The notes under the pieces were generated by a model. The model was not told where the DNA came from. It saw only the letters and a list, made by a program, of their open reading frames with translations, and searched no databases. A stretch of DNA of 64,000 bases from G963422565 sp963422565 (GTDB lineage Bacteria; Pseudomonadota; Alphaproteobacteria; MPNO01), in the NCBI GenBank assembly GCA_963422565.1, contig OY730228.1:806001-870000 (forward strand), in the 5' to 3' direction. This document shows, in pieces, positions 36,486 through 44,468 of the stretch. How positions within the stretch are numbered: position 1 is the stretch's first letter; each line of letters starts with the position of its first letter. The position numbers were made by a program, and so were the translations under genes.

Positions 36486-37877
36486 ATGGACGGAACCATG
36501 AAGTGCGGCGGCGCGCTCGACGCGGTGCGCGCGCTGCGGGAGGCGCTGGGCGAGCGCGTGACGACCAACCCGACCGTGTGCGACCGCCACGGCCGCGACG
36601 AGTCCCATCACCGGGGCTACCCGCCGGACGCGGTCGCGTTCCCGAAAACGGTCGACGAGGTGGTCCGCGCGGTGCGGATCTGCGCCGATCGGTCGGTGCC
36701 GATCATCCCCTTCGGCGTCGGCACCTCTCTCGAAGGCCATGTGGCGGCGCTGCGAGGCGGGGTCTCCCTCGATCTCTCGGGGATGAACCGGGTGATCGAG
36801 GTCAACGAGGCCGACCTCGACGTCCGGGTCGAGCCGGGCGTGACCCGAAAGCAGTTGAACCGGTATCTGCGCGACACGGGGCTGTTCTTTCCGATCGATC
36901 CGGGCGCCGATGCGACCCTCGGCGGCATGGCCGCGACCAGGGCCTCAGGGACCAACGCGGTACGCTACGGGACGATGCGCGAGAACGTCCTCGGGCTCGC
37001 CGTCGTGCTCGCCGACGGCAGGCTGATCCGGACCGGCGGGCGCGCCCGCAAATCCTCGTCGGGATACGACCTGACCCGCCTGTTCGTGGGTTCGGAGGGA
37101 ACGCTCGGCGTGATCGTCGAGGTGACGCTTCGTCTCTACGGCATCCCGGAGGCGGTCTCTGCCGCGGTCTGCCCGTTCCCCAGCGTCGATGCGGCGGTGG
37201 CCGCCACGATCGAGACCATCCAGCAAGGCATTCCCGTGGCCCGGATCGAGCTCGCCGACGAGGTGCAGCTGACGGCGCTCAACCAATGGGCGAAGACCGA
37301 TCTGCCCGACCGGCCGGTTCTGTTCTTCGAGTTCCACGGCACCGAGGCGTCGGTCGCCGAGCAGACCGAGGCGGTCCAGGCGATCGCCGCCGGACACGGG
37401 GCGGACGATTTTCGCTGGGCGCGGCGCCAGGAGGAACGGTCCGCGCTCTGGCAGGCGCGGCACGACGCGCATTACGCCAACATGGCGCTCCGCCCGGGCA
37501 AGCGCGCCTGGCCCACCGATGTCTGCGTGCCGATCTCGCGGCTCGCCCGATGCATCGCCGAGACGCGCGACGACATCGCCCGGACGGGGCTGCTCGCCCC
37601 GATCGTGGGCCATGTCGGAGACGGCAATTTCCATGTCGACTTCGTCCTCGACCCCGACGATCCGGCCGAGATGGCGGCGGCGAGCGAGGTCAACGAGCGC
37701 CTCGTCGCCCGCGCCCTGGCGCTCGGCGGCACCTGCACCGGCGAGCACGGCATCGGCTACGGCAAGAAGAAGCATCTCCGGGAGGAGCATGGCGCGGCGG
37801 TCGGCGTGATGGAGGTGGTGAAGGCCGCGCTCGACCCCGCCAACCTGATGAACCCCGGCAAGATCGTGGACGCCTGA
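36486..37877 (+). CDS. FAD-linked oxidase, D-lactate dehydrogenase/GlcD type
   Basis: A 463-residue vanillyl-alcohol-oxidase-family flavoprotein. The FAD domain carries PFGVGTSLEGHV near residues 78-89, IDPGADATLGGMAATRASG, and the SGYDLTRLFVGSEGTLGV motif. The C-terminal cap contains VGHVGDGNFHVDF with metal-binding histidines and ends GTCTGEHGIGYGKK. It is close in layout to LDHD (D-lactate dehydrogenase, cytochrome) and GlcD, which oxidise 2-hydroxyacids and pass electrons to the respiratory chain. GGGGGA 6-11 bases before ATG 36486 supports the start. It lies 16 bp after DUF1445 and is probably in one operon with it; a 2-hydroxyacid product of the pathway is a reasonable guess. Confidence 0.87.
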   Translation: MDGTMKCGGALDAVRALREALGERVTTNPTVCDRHGRDESHHRGYPPDAVAFPKTVDEVVRAVRICADRSVPIIPFGVGTSLEGHVAALRGGVSLDLSGMNRVIEVNEADLDVRVEPGVTRKQLNRYLRDTGLFFPIDPGADATLGGMAATRASGTNAVRYGTMRENVLGLAVVLADGRLIRTGGRARKSSSGYDLTRLFVGSEGTLGVIVEVTLRLYGIPEAVSAAVCPFPSVDAAVAATIETIQQGIPVARIELADEVQLTALNQWAKTDLPDRPVLFFEFHGTEASVAEQTEAVQAIAAGHGADDFRWARRQEERSALWQARHDAHYANMALRPGKRAWPTDVCVPISRLARCIAETRDDIARTGLLAPIVGHVGDGNFHVDFVLDPDDPAEMAAASEVNERLVARALALGGTCTGEHGIGYGKKKHLREEHGAAVGVMEVVKAALDPANLMNPGKIVDA

Positions 37878-37896
37878 GCCGAACTCGCGCGCCTCA

Positions 37897-37927
37897 CGGC
37901 TCCGCCGCCGCGACGCCGACGGAGCCG
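37897..37927. terminator. Inverted repeat between convergent genes
   Basis: CGGCTCCG (37897-37904) and CGGAGCCG (37920-37927) pair perfectly over eight bases with a 15-base loop, between the stops of the FAD oxidase (+) and the DUF1185 gene (-). There is no T-run. Possible bidirectional terminator. Confidence 0.4.
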
Positions 37928-37939
37928 GGATACGCTGCG

Positions 37940-38524
37940 CTATCGGAGCCCGTCCTCCCCCTTGATCCGGTCGGTCGTCAGCCCGCCGACCCGCGGCAGA
38001 GGGCGTCCGGAATCGGTGACTGCAACGGCGACCAGGATCTCGTCCGCGCGCGGGGCGTCGGCGAGCCGGACCTCGATGCCGTCGAAATGGCTCCGCACAT
38101 AGGCCGCGTCCTTGTGACCGAGGGGAACGTCGATCGCGCTGCCCGGACCGCCGCGCTTCTTGACCGACGGGACCAGCGCGGCGCCCTTCTCGACCGCCTT
38201 GCGCAGCGGCGCGCCAAGCTTAGGGTGGAGGATCGCCGCGGCATGTTCCCACTCGCCGTTCTCGCCGACGATCGCGGCCTTGCCGAAGCTCTCGGCGCGT
38301 TCGGGCGCGATGCCGAGCGCAGCGACGCACATCCCGCCGAGCAGCCCGCCGAGCTCGGCGCCGATATCCATCAGCGGCTCGAGGTCGTCGACATAGCGGC
38401 CGGCGAACGGGTTGCGGATGACCGCCGCCGCCGCGGCCTTGCGGGTCGGCGGATCGACCGGCCGGCCGAGGTCGCTCCGGGTCTCTTCGACGATGACGCC
38501 GGTCTTGCGGATCTCTGCCTTCAT
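37940..38524 (-). CDS. Amino acid synthesis family protein (DUF1185)
   Basis: A 194-residue protein of the AA_synth/DUF1185 family. Visible family stretches are KTGVIVEETRSDLGRP at the N-terminus, AAVIRNPFAGRYVDDLEPLMDIGAELG around residues 33-60, GKAAIVGENGEWEHAAAILHPKLG, and IDVPLGHKDAAYVRSHFD. The family name is historical; no reaction is established to my knowledge. It follows the Rieske oxygenase by one base on the same strand, so the two are co-transcribed and probably serve the same pathway. Confidence 0.85.
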   Translation of the reverse strand: MKAEIRKTGVIVEETRSDLGRPVDPPTRKAAAAAVIRNPFAGRYVDDLEPLMDIGAELGGLLGGMCVAALGIAPERAESFGKAAIVGENGEWEHAAAILHPKLGAPLRKAVEKGAALVPSVKKRGGPGSAIDVPLGHKDAAYVRSHFDGIEVRLADAPRADEILVAVAVTDSGRPLPRVGGLTTDRIKGEDGLR

Positions 38525-38525
38525 C

Positions 38526-39545
38526 TCATACCTCGGCTCGTGCGCGTTGGACGACCTTGCGGCGGAACAGGGCGGCGGGGGCGTCGAGATCGAGGCCGAC
38601 CCGGGGGCCGCCCTCGTAGCGATCCTCCTCGCGCTGAATGTCTTCCAGCACCGCCTTGTCCTCGGCGAAGGCGGTCCGGAACTGCGCCGATATTCCCGCG
38701 CTCACGGCGGGATCGCCGACCGCGAAGTTGCGAACATGCAACCAGTAATCGTAACAGCTCGTCTCGGTCTCCGGGGCCATGAAATGGCAGGAGAACACAC
38801 GGATCGCGTTCTCCGAACCAGTGTCGCGGGCGCCTTCGCCGGCGGGCGCGGCACCGAAATCGATGATTGCGGTCGACGGTATATGCATATGATAATACTG
38901 CCAGCGGTCGACTCTTCCGGGGAAGTCGCCGAAGGCGCGCGCGAACCCGATCGGTTCGGAATCGCGCGTCCAGCGGTGCACCGTCACGCCCCAGCCCCGC
39001 TCTTCGAATGCGACGGGGACGCCCTCCGCGTCGGCACCGCCGAGCGTCGTGGGATGCACGTATTCGACATGGCTGGGATCGCAGAGATTGTCGCACAGCA
39101 ACAGATAGTCTGCGGCCACATGCAGCGCATCGCCGTGCGCGACGCCCCAGCGCGGATCGTAATATTCCGGCAGATCGACGATTTCCGTCTCGTCGGCCCG
39201 CCCGGGATCACCCATCCAGACCCACACCAGCCCGAGCCGCTCGGCGACGGGATAGCTGCGCACACGGGCGTTGGGCGGAATCGTCTCCTGACCCGGAACC
39301 CGGACACAGCGCCCCGCCGGGTCGAAGACCAGCCCGTGATAGCCGCATTGGACGCAGTCGCCCGTCAGCCGGCCGCGCGACAGCGGCAACAGCCGGTGCG
39401 GACAGCGGTCGCGGAGCGCCGCCGCCGCGCCGTCCTCGCGGCGGTAGAGAACCACCGCCTCGCCGAGGACGGTGCGCGGCAGCAGCGCGCGGCCGAGCGC
39501 GTGAGACCAGGAGACGGGGTACCAAGCGTCGCGTATATAGGCCAC
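38526..39545 (-). CDS. Rieske non-heme iron oxygenase, VanA-like
   Basis: A 339-residue oxygenase subunit. The Rieske [2Fe-2S] site is CPHR...CGYHG (about residues 48-70). The mononuclear iron site is DNLCDPSHVEYVH (about 151-163). Length and layout are those of vanillate O-demethylase and related demethylases or monooxygenases, not of the large alpha subunit of dioxygenases. No reductase gene adjoins it, so it must use a ferredoxin/reductase encoded elsewhere. The partner gene is DUF1185. The ATG 39545 begins MAYIRDAWYPVSW, the normal start. Confidence 0.88.
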   Translation of the reverse strand: MAYIRDAWYPVSWSHALGRALLPRTVLGEAVVLYRREDGAAAALRDRCPHRLLPLSRGRLTGDCVQCGYHGLVFDPAGRCVRVPGQETIPPNARVRSYPVAERLGLVWVWMGDPGRADETEIVDLPEYYDPRWGVAHGDALHVAADYLLLCDNLCDPSHVEYVHPTTLGGADAEGVPVAFEERGWGVTVHRWTRDSEPIGFARAFGDFPGRVDRWQYYHMHIPSTAIIDFGAAPAGEGARDTGSENAIRVFSCHFMAPETETSCYDYWLHVRNFAVGDPAVSAGISAQFRTAFAEDKAVLEDIQREEDRYEGGPRVGLDLDAPAALFRRKVVQRARAEV

Positions 39546-39636
39546 CGGAACGGTCTCCGAGGGATCGGCGTCTCGCGCCGGAGACTACGCGAGGGCGGGG
39601 GCCCGGACAAACCCATCGCATTCGGCGCCGCCGCGC

Positions 39637-40968
39637 TCAGACCGTCCAGAGGTTGACGATCGACAACGCCGCCGTCGCGAACAGCCCGAAGGCCAGGCAG
39701 AACCGCGCGTTGGCACTCCAGGCTACGCGCTCGACGGGAACGCCGAACATCGCCGCCGCGGCGACCGTCGAGACCGCGGACAGACCGACCATCGCCGAGA
39801 AGCCCCAGCCGATCAGCGCCGCCTCCATCAGGACGAGATCCGCGACCCCCGAGGGACTCTCGACCAACAGCACCAGGAGGGCGGTGATGGTGACGATCTG
39901 GTGGACGCCGATCATCGACAGCAGCGTCGTCGCTGCGATGACCCCGCCGATCACGATCGGCGCCGGTGGCATGTTGCGATCGAGCCAATCGGCCGCCTGG
40001 AGATCGGCAAGCAGCCCGACCAGCACCCGTCCGAGCATGAAGGCGCAGCTCAGCAGCGTCAGCTCGCCGAGCACCGATCGGGTATCGGCCGCCGTCCGCG
40101 CGAGCACCTCGCGCAGCGCGCGCCGCCCGAACGGCAACAGAGCGGCCAAGCAAAGCAGCGGGATGCCGAGCGCCAACGCCTCGTGGGGGGCGAGCGGGGT
40201 GAAGCTCGACAGCGCCACGACAGTCGCCGCGGCGATCGTCACCGGCGGCACCAACGGCAGCAGGGGGGCGATGCCGTCCCGGTGCAGCCCGCCACGCAGA
40301 GCCCGGCCGAACATCAGCCCCGGAACCGCCAACGCGATGCCGAGCCCCATGACCGCCCAGAGCGGCACGTCGGGCAGATGCTGATAGGTCACCACCATCG
40401 CCACCCAGAAGGGCGACCACAGCCCGGCCAGCCCGATCCCGCGCTGCGCGGCCAGCGCGCCGCGAAAGCGCACCGCTTCGGGAGACTTGGGGCCGTATAC
40501 CGGGGACAGCAGCGCGTGCGCGCCGACGACCAGCACCGCGCCGGTGAGATGGGCGCCGAGCATGGTCGCCCCGTCCCGCCGGCCGGCATCGAGAACGGCG
40601 AACCGCTCGCGCGCGCGGATCGTCTCCGGGCGGCGTTCGGCGGTCGTCCGCAGCGCGATCAGGGTTCCGAAAAACGCGACGAAGACGGTCGCCTGTTCCA
40701 GCCCGCGATACAGTTCGTGCCAGTCTCCGCGCCATGCCGCCAGCGCCAGCGCCGCGACGCCGAGCCCGGCGATCAACGGTATCGCGCGGCGGCGAAGCAC
40801 CGTCAGCGAGGCGACGACGAGCACCGCCATCAGCAGCGTCGCCGGCCAGGCGGGCAAATGCCCGGAGAACGGAACGCGGACGAGGGTCAGCAGCCAGACG
40901 GCGATGAACAGGGCCTGGAGAATGGAGTCCGCGCTCGCTCGCGCCGGCCCCGCTTTGCCCGTCCGCAT
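39637..40968 (-). CDS. Polytopic membrane protein, possible transporter
   Basis: About 443 residues with roughly eleven hydrophobic segments spread over the whole length. Two similar-looking halves each end in a long glycine/alanine-rich helix pair (GLAGLWSPFWVAMVV, and TLLSMIGVHQIVTITALL with SAMVGLSAVSTVAAA). The glycine/proline-broken helices recall the ion transporter superfamily (TRAP-, ArsB- or CitM-like permeases), but I cannot name a family. The start is unsure: ATG 40968, or TTG 40992 with weak GGG upstream. It stands alone, 91 bp before the Rieske gene on the same strand. Confidence 0.6.
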   Translation of the reverse strand: MRTGKAGPARASADSILQALFIAVWLLTLVRVPFSGHLPAWPATLLMAVLVVASLTVLRRRAIPLIAGLGVAALALAAWRGDWHELYRGLEQATVFVAFFGTLIALRTTAERRPETIRARERFAVLDAGRRDGATMLGAHLTGAVLVVGAHALLSPVYGPKSPEAVRFRGALAAQRGIGLAGLWSPFWVAMVVTYQHLPDVPLWAVMGLGIALAVPGLMFGRALRGGLHRDGIAPLLPLVPPVTIAAATVVALSSFTPLAPHEALALGIPLLCLAALLPFGRRALREVLARTAADTRSVLGELTLLSCAFMLGRVLVGLLADLQAADWLDRNMPPAPIVIGGVIAATTLLSMIGVHQIVTITALLVLLVESPSGVADLVLMEAALIGWGFSAMVGLSAVSTVAAAAMFGVPVERVAWSANARFCLAFGLFATAALSIVNLWTV

Positions 40969-41070
40969 CCGGCGCGATGATGCGGCGCGCAATTCCCGAC
41001 CCAGGAATAACGCATGGCCGCCGGGCGGTCGAAGCCTCCATCGCCGGCGACGGCGACAGCGCGCCCGCCC

Positions 41071-41922
41071 CTACCCGTCGATCAGGGCTGCGAGACCCTC
41101 GCGATAGGTCGGGAAGCGGAGAATCACGCCGAGTTCTTCCTTCATCCGGCGGTTGCTCACCCGGCGGCTCTCGGCGAAGAACCGCCGCGCGGCCTCGGAC
41201 ACGGCCGGGGACCGCCAGGAGACGGGCGCGGGCGGGTCGATGCCGATCAGGCGGGCGGCGTGGGCGACGACCTCCGCCTGGGGCGCGGGCTCGTCGTCGG
41301 CAAGGTTGTAGACGGAATCCGCCGAGGGGCGCGCGATCGACGCACGGAGCGCCGCCACGATATCGGCGACGTGAATCCGGCACAGCACATGGCCCGGCTT
41401 GACGATACGTTGCGCGGCACCGGCGCGCAGCCGGGCGAGCGGATTGCGGGCCGGCCCGTAGATCCCCGCGAGTCGAAATACCTGAACAGCGAGGCCGTGC
41501 CGCGCACCGAGAGCGCGCCACGCCCGCTCTGCGGCGTGGCGCCGCTCGGCCGCCGCAGCGACGGGGGCGGGGGCGTCGGTCTCGTCCACCCAGCCGCCGG
41601 CCCGATCGCCATAGACCCCGGTGGTCGACAGATATCCGATCCAGACCGGCGCGGCGTCGGCGATCGCGGCGGCATGATGGCGCAGCACCGGATCGCCCTC
41701 GGTGTCCGGCGGAATCGAGGTCAGGAGACAGGTTACCCCGGTCAGAAGCTCATCGAGGCCGTCGGCGGGTCCCCTTCCGTCGAACCGGCAGGCTGAGACT
41801 CCGCGCGCGCGCAGCGCGGCCGCGCCGTCCTCGGTCCGCCTGGTCCCGGCGAGGGCGGCGCCCTCGAGCACCGTCGCCAGATGGCCGGCGACGTAACCGA
41901 AACCGAAGCAGAGGAGTTTCAG
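41071..41922 (-). CDS. NAD(P)-dependent SDR/epimerase-type protein (YeeZ-like), probable CTG start
   Basis: 283 residues from the proposed start. The N-terminal Rossmann motif GFGYVAGH is encoded only if translation starts at CTG 41922 (codons for LKLLCFGFGYVAGHLAT). The first conventional starter, GTG 41871, would cut the glycine loop off. The frame is closed by a TAG at the end of the tRNA gene and has no ATG, GTG or TTG before that CTG. Further on, IGYLSTTGVYGD and the FRLAGIYGP segment are extended-SDR features, and the C-terminus VSNRRMKEELGVILRFPTYREGL resembles YeeZ/YbjT-like epimerases. The 5' end lies about 20 bp after tRNA-Glu, so both may share a transcript. Function beyond an oxidoreductase/epimerase is unknown. 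Confidence 0.75.
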   Translation of the reverse strand: MKLLCFGFGYVAGHLATVLEGAALAGTRRTEDGAAALRARGVSACRFDGRGPADGLDELLTGVTCLLTSIPPDTEGDPVLRHHAAAIADAAPVWIGYLSTTGVYGDRAGGWVDETDAPAPVAAAAERRHAAERAWRALGARHGLAVQVFRLAGIYGPARNPLARLRAGAAQRIVKPGHVLCRIHVADIVAALRASIARPSADSVYNLADDEPAPQAEVVAHAARLIGIDPPAPVSWRSPAVSEAARRFFAESRRVSNRRMKEELGVILRFPTYREGLAALIDG

Positions 41923-41943
41923 ACCGCGCGCCCCGAAGACGGA

Positions 41944-42019
41944 TGGCGTCCCCTAGGGGACTCGAACCCCTGTTTTCGGCGTGAGAGGCCGATGTCCTAG
42001 GCCACTAGACGAAGGGGAC
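41944..42019 (-). tRNA. tRNA-Glu (anticodon CTC)
   Basis: 76 nt including an encoded CCA. The acceptor stem GTCCCCT pairs with AGGGGAC. The anticodon arm TCGGC-CTCTCAC-GCCGA gives CTC, reading GAG. The T arm is CAGGGGTTCGAGTCCCCTA. The discriminator is G, followed by CCA in the genome. A SDR-type gene follows at once on the same strand. Confidence 0.96.
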
Positions 42020-42070
42020 TCCGTTGCAGCGCACCAGATCTAGCGCGATCGCGGCGGCCGATCAAGCGGT

Positions 42071-42361
42071 TCAGCGCGCCTCGACGATGGCATGGCTGCC
42101 GATCCGCCGGCCGGTCGCGCGGTCGTAGACGAGGACCCGGGTCGCGCCGTCGGCGAGCCGCACTCGGAGCGCGATAAGGCCGTCGTCGAGGGCCGTCTCG
42201 ATCACGACGGCGCCGGGCGGAACGGCGATCGGCGCCGTCGCCTCGCCGCCATCGGATGCCGGGTCGGAACCGAGTCGGTTCGCGATCGTGACCGCGACCA
42301 CGATCAGACCGGCGACAATCAGACCGCCCATCGCGATGACGGCAGCCTTGAGCGCCCACAT
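42071..42361 (-). CDS. Small single-pass membrane protein, unknown
   Basis: 96 residues: a short N-terminus, one transmembrane helix (about residues 6-28, AAVIAMGGLIVAGLIVVAV), a low-complexity linker, and a small predicted beta domain with DDGLIALRVRLADGATRVLVYDRATG. Small proteins of this layout commonly sit divergent from RluA-family genes in alphaproteobacteria. I do not recognise a function. It is divergent from the pseudouridine synthase gene, 21 bp away. Confidence 0.6.
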   Translation of the reverse strand: MWALKAAVIAMGGLIVAGLIVVAVTIANRLGSDPASDGGEATAPIAVPPGAVVIETALDDGLIALRVRLADGATRVLVYDRATGRRIGSHAIVEAR

Positions 42362-42382
42362 GATCTGTGCTCACTCTCCATC

Positions 42383-43390
42383 ATGGAAACTCGGACCCCG
42401 CCTGCCCCGGAAGGCGGCCGCCGCGCGATCGGGATCGCGGACGGCACCGCCGGCGATCGGTTGGACCGCGTGCTGGCCGGGGCGTTGCCCGGGCTCTCCC
42501 GCGTGCGGGCGAGGGCGCTGATCGAGACCGGCGAGGTCGCCCTCGCGACCGCCGACCCACCCGGAGCGCGGACGGTAGATCGGCCTTCCTATCGCGTCAA
42601 ACCGAACCAGGTCTTCCTCGTCTCGATTCCCGCGGCCGCGGACCCCGACCCGGAAGGTCAGACCATCCCGCTCGCGGTCGTCCACGAGGACGACGACCTT
42701 GTCGTGCTCGACAAGCCGGCCGGGCTCGTGGTCCATCCGGCCCCCGGAAACCCGGACGGGACGCTGGTCAACGCGCTGATCGCGCATTGCGCGGAGGGCC
42801 TCTCCGGCATCGGGGGCGTGCGCCGCCCGGGGATCGTCCATCGCCTGGACAAGCTCACCAGCGGGCTGATGGTCGTCGCCAAGAACGACGATGCCCATCG
42901 GGGGCTGGCCGCCCAGTTCAAGGCGCGCAGCATCGAGCGCGCCTACACCGCCCTGGTGTGGGGTCGATCGGGAGCGTCGGGGACGATCGAGGGGAATATC
43001 GGACGCAGTCCGCGAAACCGCAAGAAGATGGCCGTACTCGCCGGCGCCGGCCGGCCGGCCCTGACGCATTGGCGGCGCGTCCGGGCGCTGGGATCCGCCG
43101 CGACCGTGCTCGAATGCCGCCTGGTCACGGGGAGGACGCACCAGATCCGGGTCCATCTCGCCCATCGCGGGATGCCCGTCATCGGCGACGGCATCTATGG
43201 CGGAGGGATGACCGCGGGCAGGCGCGCGCGCCTCGGCGACGGCCTGCGGGCGGCGGCGGATCTGGACAGACAGGCGCTCCACGCCCATCTCCTGGGCTTC
43301 GTCCACCCCGGTAGCGGGAGGGCCATGCGGTTCGTTGCGCCGCTCCCGATCGAATTGGAAGAATTGATCGAATTACTGGAGAATATCTAG
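42383..43390 (+). CDS. RluA-family 23S rRNA pseudouridine synthase (RluD-like)
   Basis: A 335-residue synthase. An S4 RNA-binding domain (about 20-60, DRLDRVLAGALPGLSRVRARALIETGEV) is followed by the catalytic domain, with VVLDKPAGLVVHPAPGN and the active aspartate at residue 156 in HRLDKLTSGLMV. RTHQIRVHLAHRGMPVIGDGIYG is the second family signature. S4 plus catalytic domain is the RluD/RluC arrangement; which uridines are modified cannot be told. ATG 42383 is chosen; the frame is open further upstream but runs over the opposite small gene. Confidence 0.92.
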   Translation: METRTPPAPEGGRRAIGIADGTAGDRLDRVLAGALPGLSRVRARALIETGEVALATADPPGARTVDRPSYRVKPNQVFLVSIPAAADPDPEGQTIPLAVVHEDDDLVVLDKPAGLVVHPAPGNPDGTLVNALIAHCAEGLSGIGGVRRPGIVHRLDKLTSGLMVVAKNDDAHRGLAAQFKARSIERAYTALVWGRSGASGTIEGNIGRSPRNRKKMAVLAGAGRPALTHWRRVRALGSAATVLECRLVTGRTHQIRVHLAHRGMPVIGDGIYGGGMTAGRRARLGDGLRAAADLDRQALHAHLLGFVHPGSGRAMRFVAPLPIELEELIELLENI

Positions 43391-43486
43391 AACCCCGTTG
43401 GTGCCCGTCTGTAAATTCGGTCGCGGGTTCCCTATTTCCATGGGTAGCGGGTCCGCGGCCGCCGGCCGGCCCGGATACGTCTCGCA

Positions 43487-44407
43487 ATGAATGACGGCGA
43501 AGCGACCTGTCAGATGAACGCGATCACGACCCTGCCCAGCGTTCCGCGACCCGATCCGCAGAGCAACCTATCGCGGTATCTGCATCAGATCCGCAAATTC
43601 CCGATGCTGGAGGCCGACGAGGAATTCGTCCTGGCCAAGCGCTGGCGCGAGCACGGCGACAGCGAAGCGGCGCATCGGCTGGTGACCAGCCATCTGCGTC
43701 TGGTGGCGAAGATCGCCTCCGGCTATCGCGGCTACGGCCTGCCCCTGGGGGAGCTGATCTCCGAGGGCAATGTCGGCATGATGCAGGCGGTGAAGCGGTT
43801 CGACCCCGACCGGGGCTTCCGTCTGGCCACCTATGCGATGTGGTGGATCCGCGCAGCGATCCAGGAATACGTCCTGCATTCCTGGTCTCTGGTGAAGATG
43901 GGCACGACCGCCGCCCAGAAAAAACTGTTCTTCAACCTGCGCCGCATCAAGGGCGAGATCCGGGCGTTCGAAGAGGGTGATCTGGCGCCGTCAAACGTCA
44001 CCGAGATCGCCGACCGCCTCGACGTGACGGAAGACGACGTCATCCAGATGAACCGTCGGATGGCCGTACCCGACAACTCGCTCAACGCCCCAATGCGCGC
44101 GGACGGCGAAGGCGAATGGATGGACTGGCTCGTCGACGAATCGGACTCGCAGGAGATCCGTCTCGCCGAAGCCGAGGAATTCGCGCGCCGCCGCGAGCTT
44201 CTGGAGGATGCGCTGGGCCGGCTCAACGACCGCGAGAGGCGCATCCTGACCCGGCGCCGGCTCAGCGAGGCGCCGTCCACGCTCGAGGAGCTGAGCGGCG
44301 AGTTCGGGGTCTCGCGCGAGCGTATCCGCCAGATCGAGGCGCGGGCGTTCGAGAAGATCCAGAAGGCGGTCCGCGCCGCCGCCATCGAGGCGCGGCTGGA
44401 GTCGTAG
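43487..44407 (+). CDS. rpoH: RNA polymerase sigma-32 (heat shock) factor RpoH
   Basis: A 306-residue group 3-type sigma factor. Region 2 reads GLPLGELISEGNVGMMQAVKRFDPDRGFRLATYAMWWIRAAI. The RpoH box, QKKLFFNLR, is present around residue 144. Region 4 has LEELSGEFGVSRERIRQIEARAFEKIQ. It directs heat-shock transcription. An internal ATG at 43514 (MNAITTLPSVP) is an alternative start; neither has a strong Shine-Dalgarno. Preceded by 96 bp without a clear promoter, so it may be partly co-transcribed with the pseudouridine synthase gene. Confidence 0.95.
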   Translation: MNDGEATCQMNAITTLPSVPRPDPQSNLSRYLHQIRKFPMLEADEEFVLAKRWREHGDSEAAHRLVTSHLRLVAKIASGYRGYGLPLGELISEGNVGMMQAVKRFDPDRGFRLATYAMWWIRAAIQEYVLHSWSLVKMGTTAAQKKLFFNLRRIKGEIRAFEEGDLAPSNVTEIADRLDVTEDDVIQMNRRMAVPDNSLNAPMRADGEGEWMDWLVDESDSQEIRLAEAEEFARRRELLEDALGRLNDRERRILTRRRLSEAPSTLEELSGEFGVSRERIRQIEARAFEKIQKAVRAAAIEARLES

Positions 44408-44468
44408 CGGGCGGCGCTCGGAGGGGCCGCGGATGGCTGCGGGACGGCCCGCTCCGCCGAACGCCCGC
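44407..44468. terminator. Inverted repeats between rpoH and purA
   Basis: Between the convergent stops, GGGCCG (44424-44429) pairs with CGGCCC (44445-44450), and GCGGGCG (44407-44413) pairs with CGCCCGC (44462-44468) around it. No T-run. Possible shared terminator. Confidence 0.35.

Noticed and set aside
36503..38782. A 759-codon open frame on + overlapping the FAD oxidase in another frame
   Set aside because: Shadow of the real gene; arginine/proline-rich noise.
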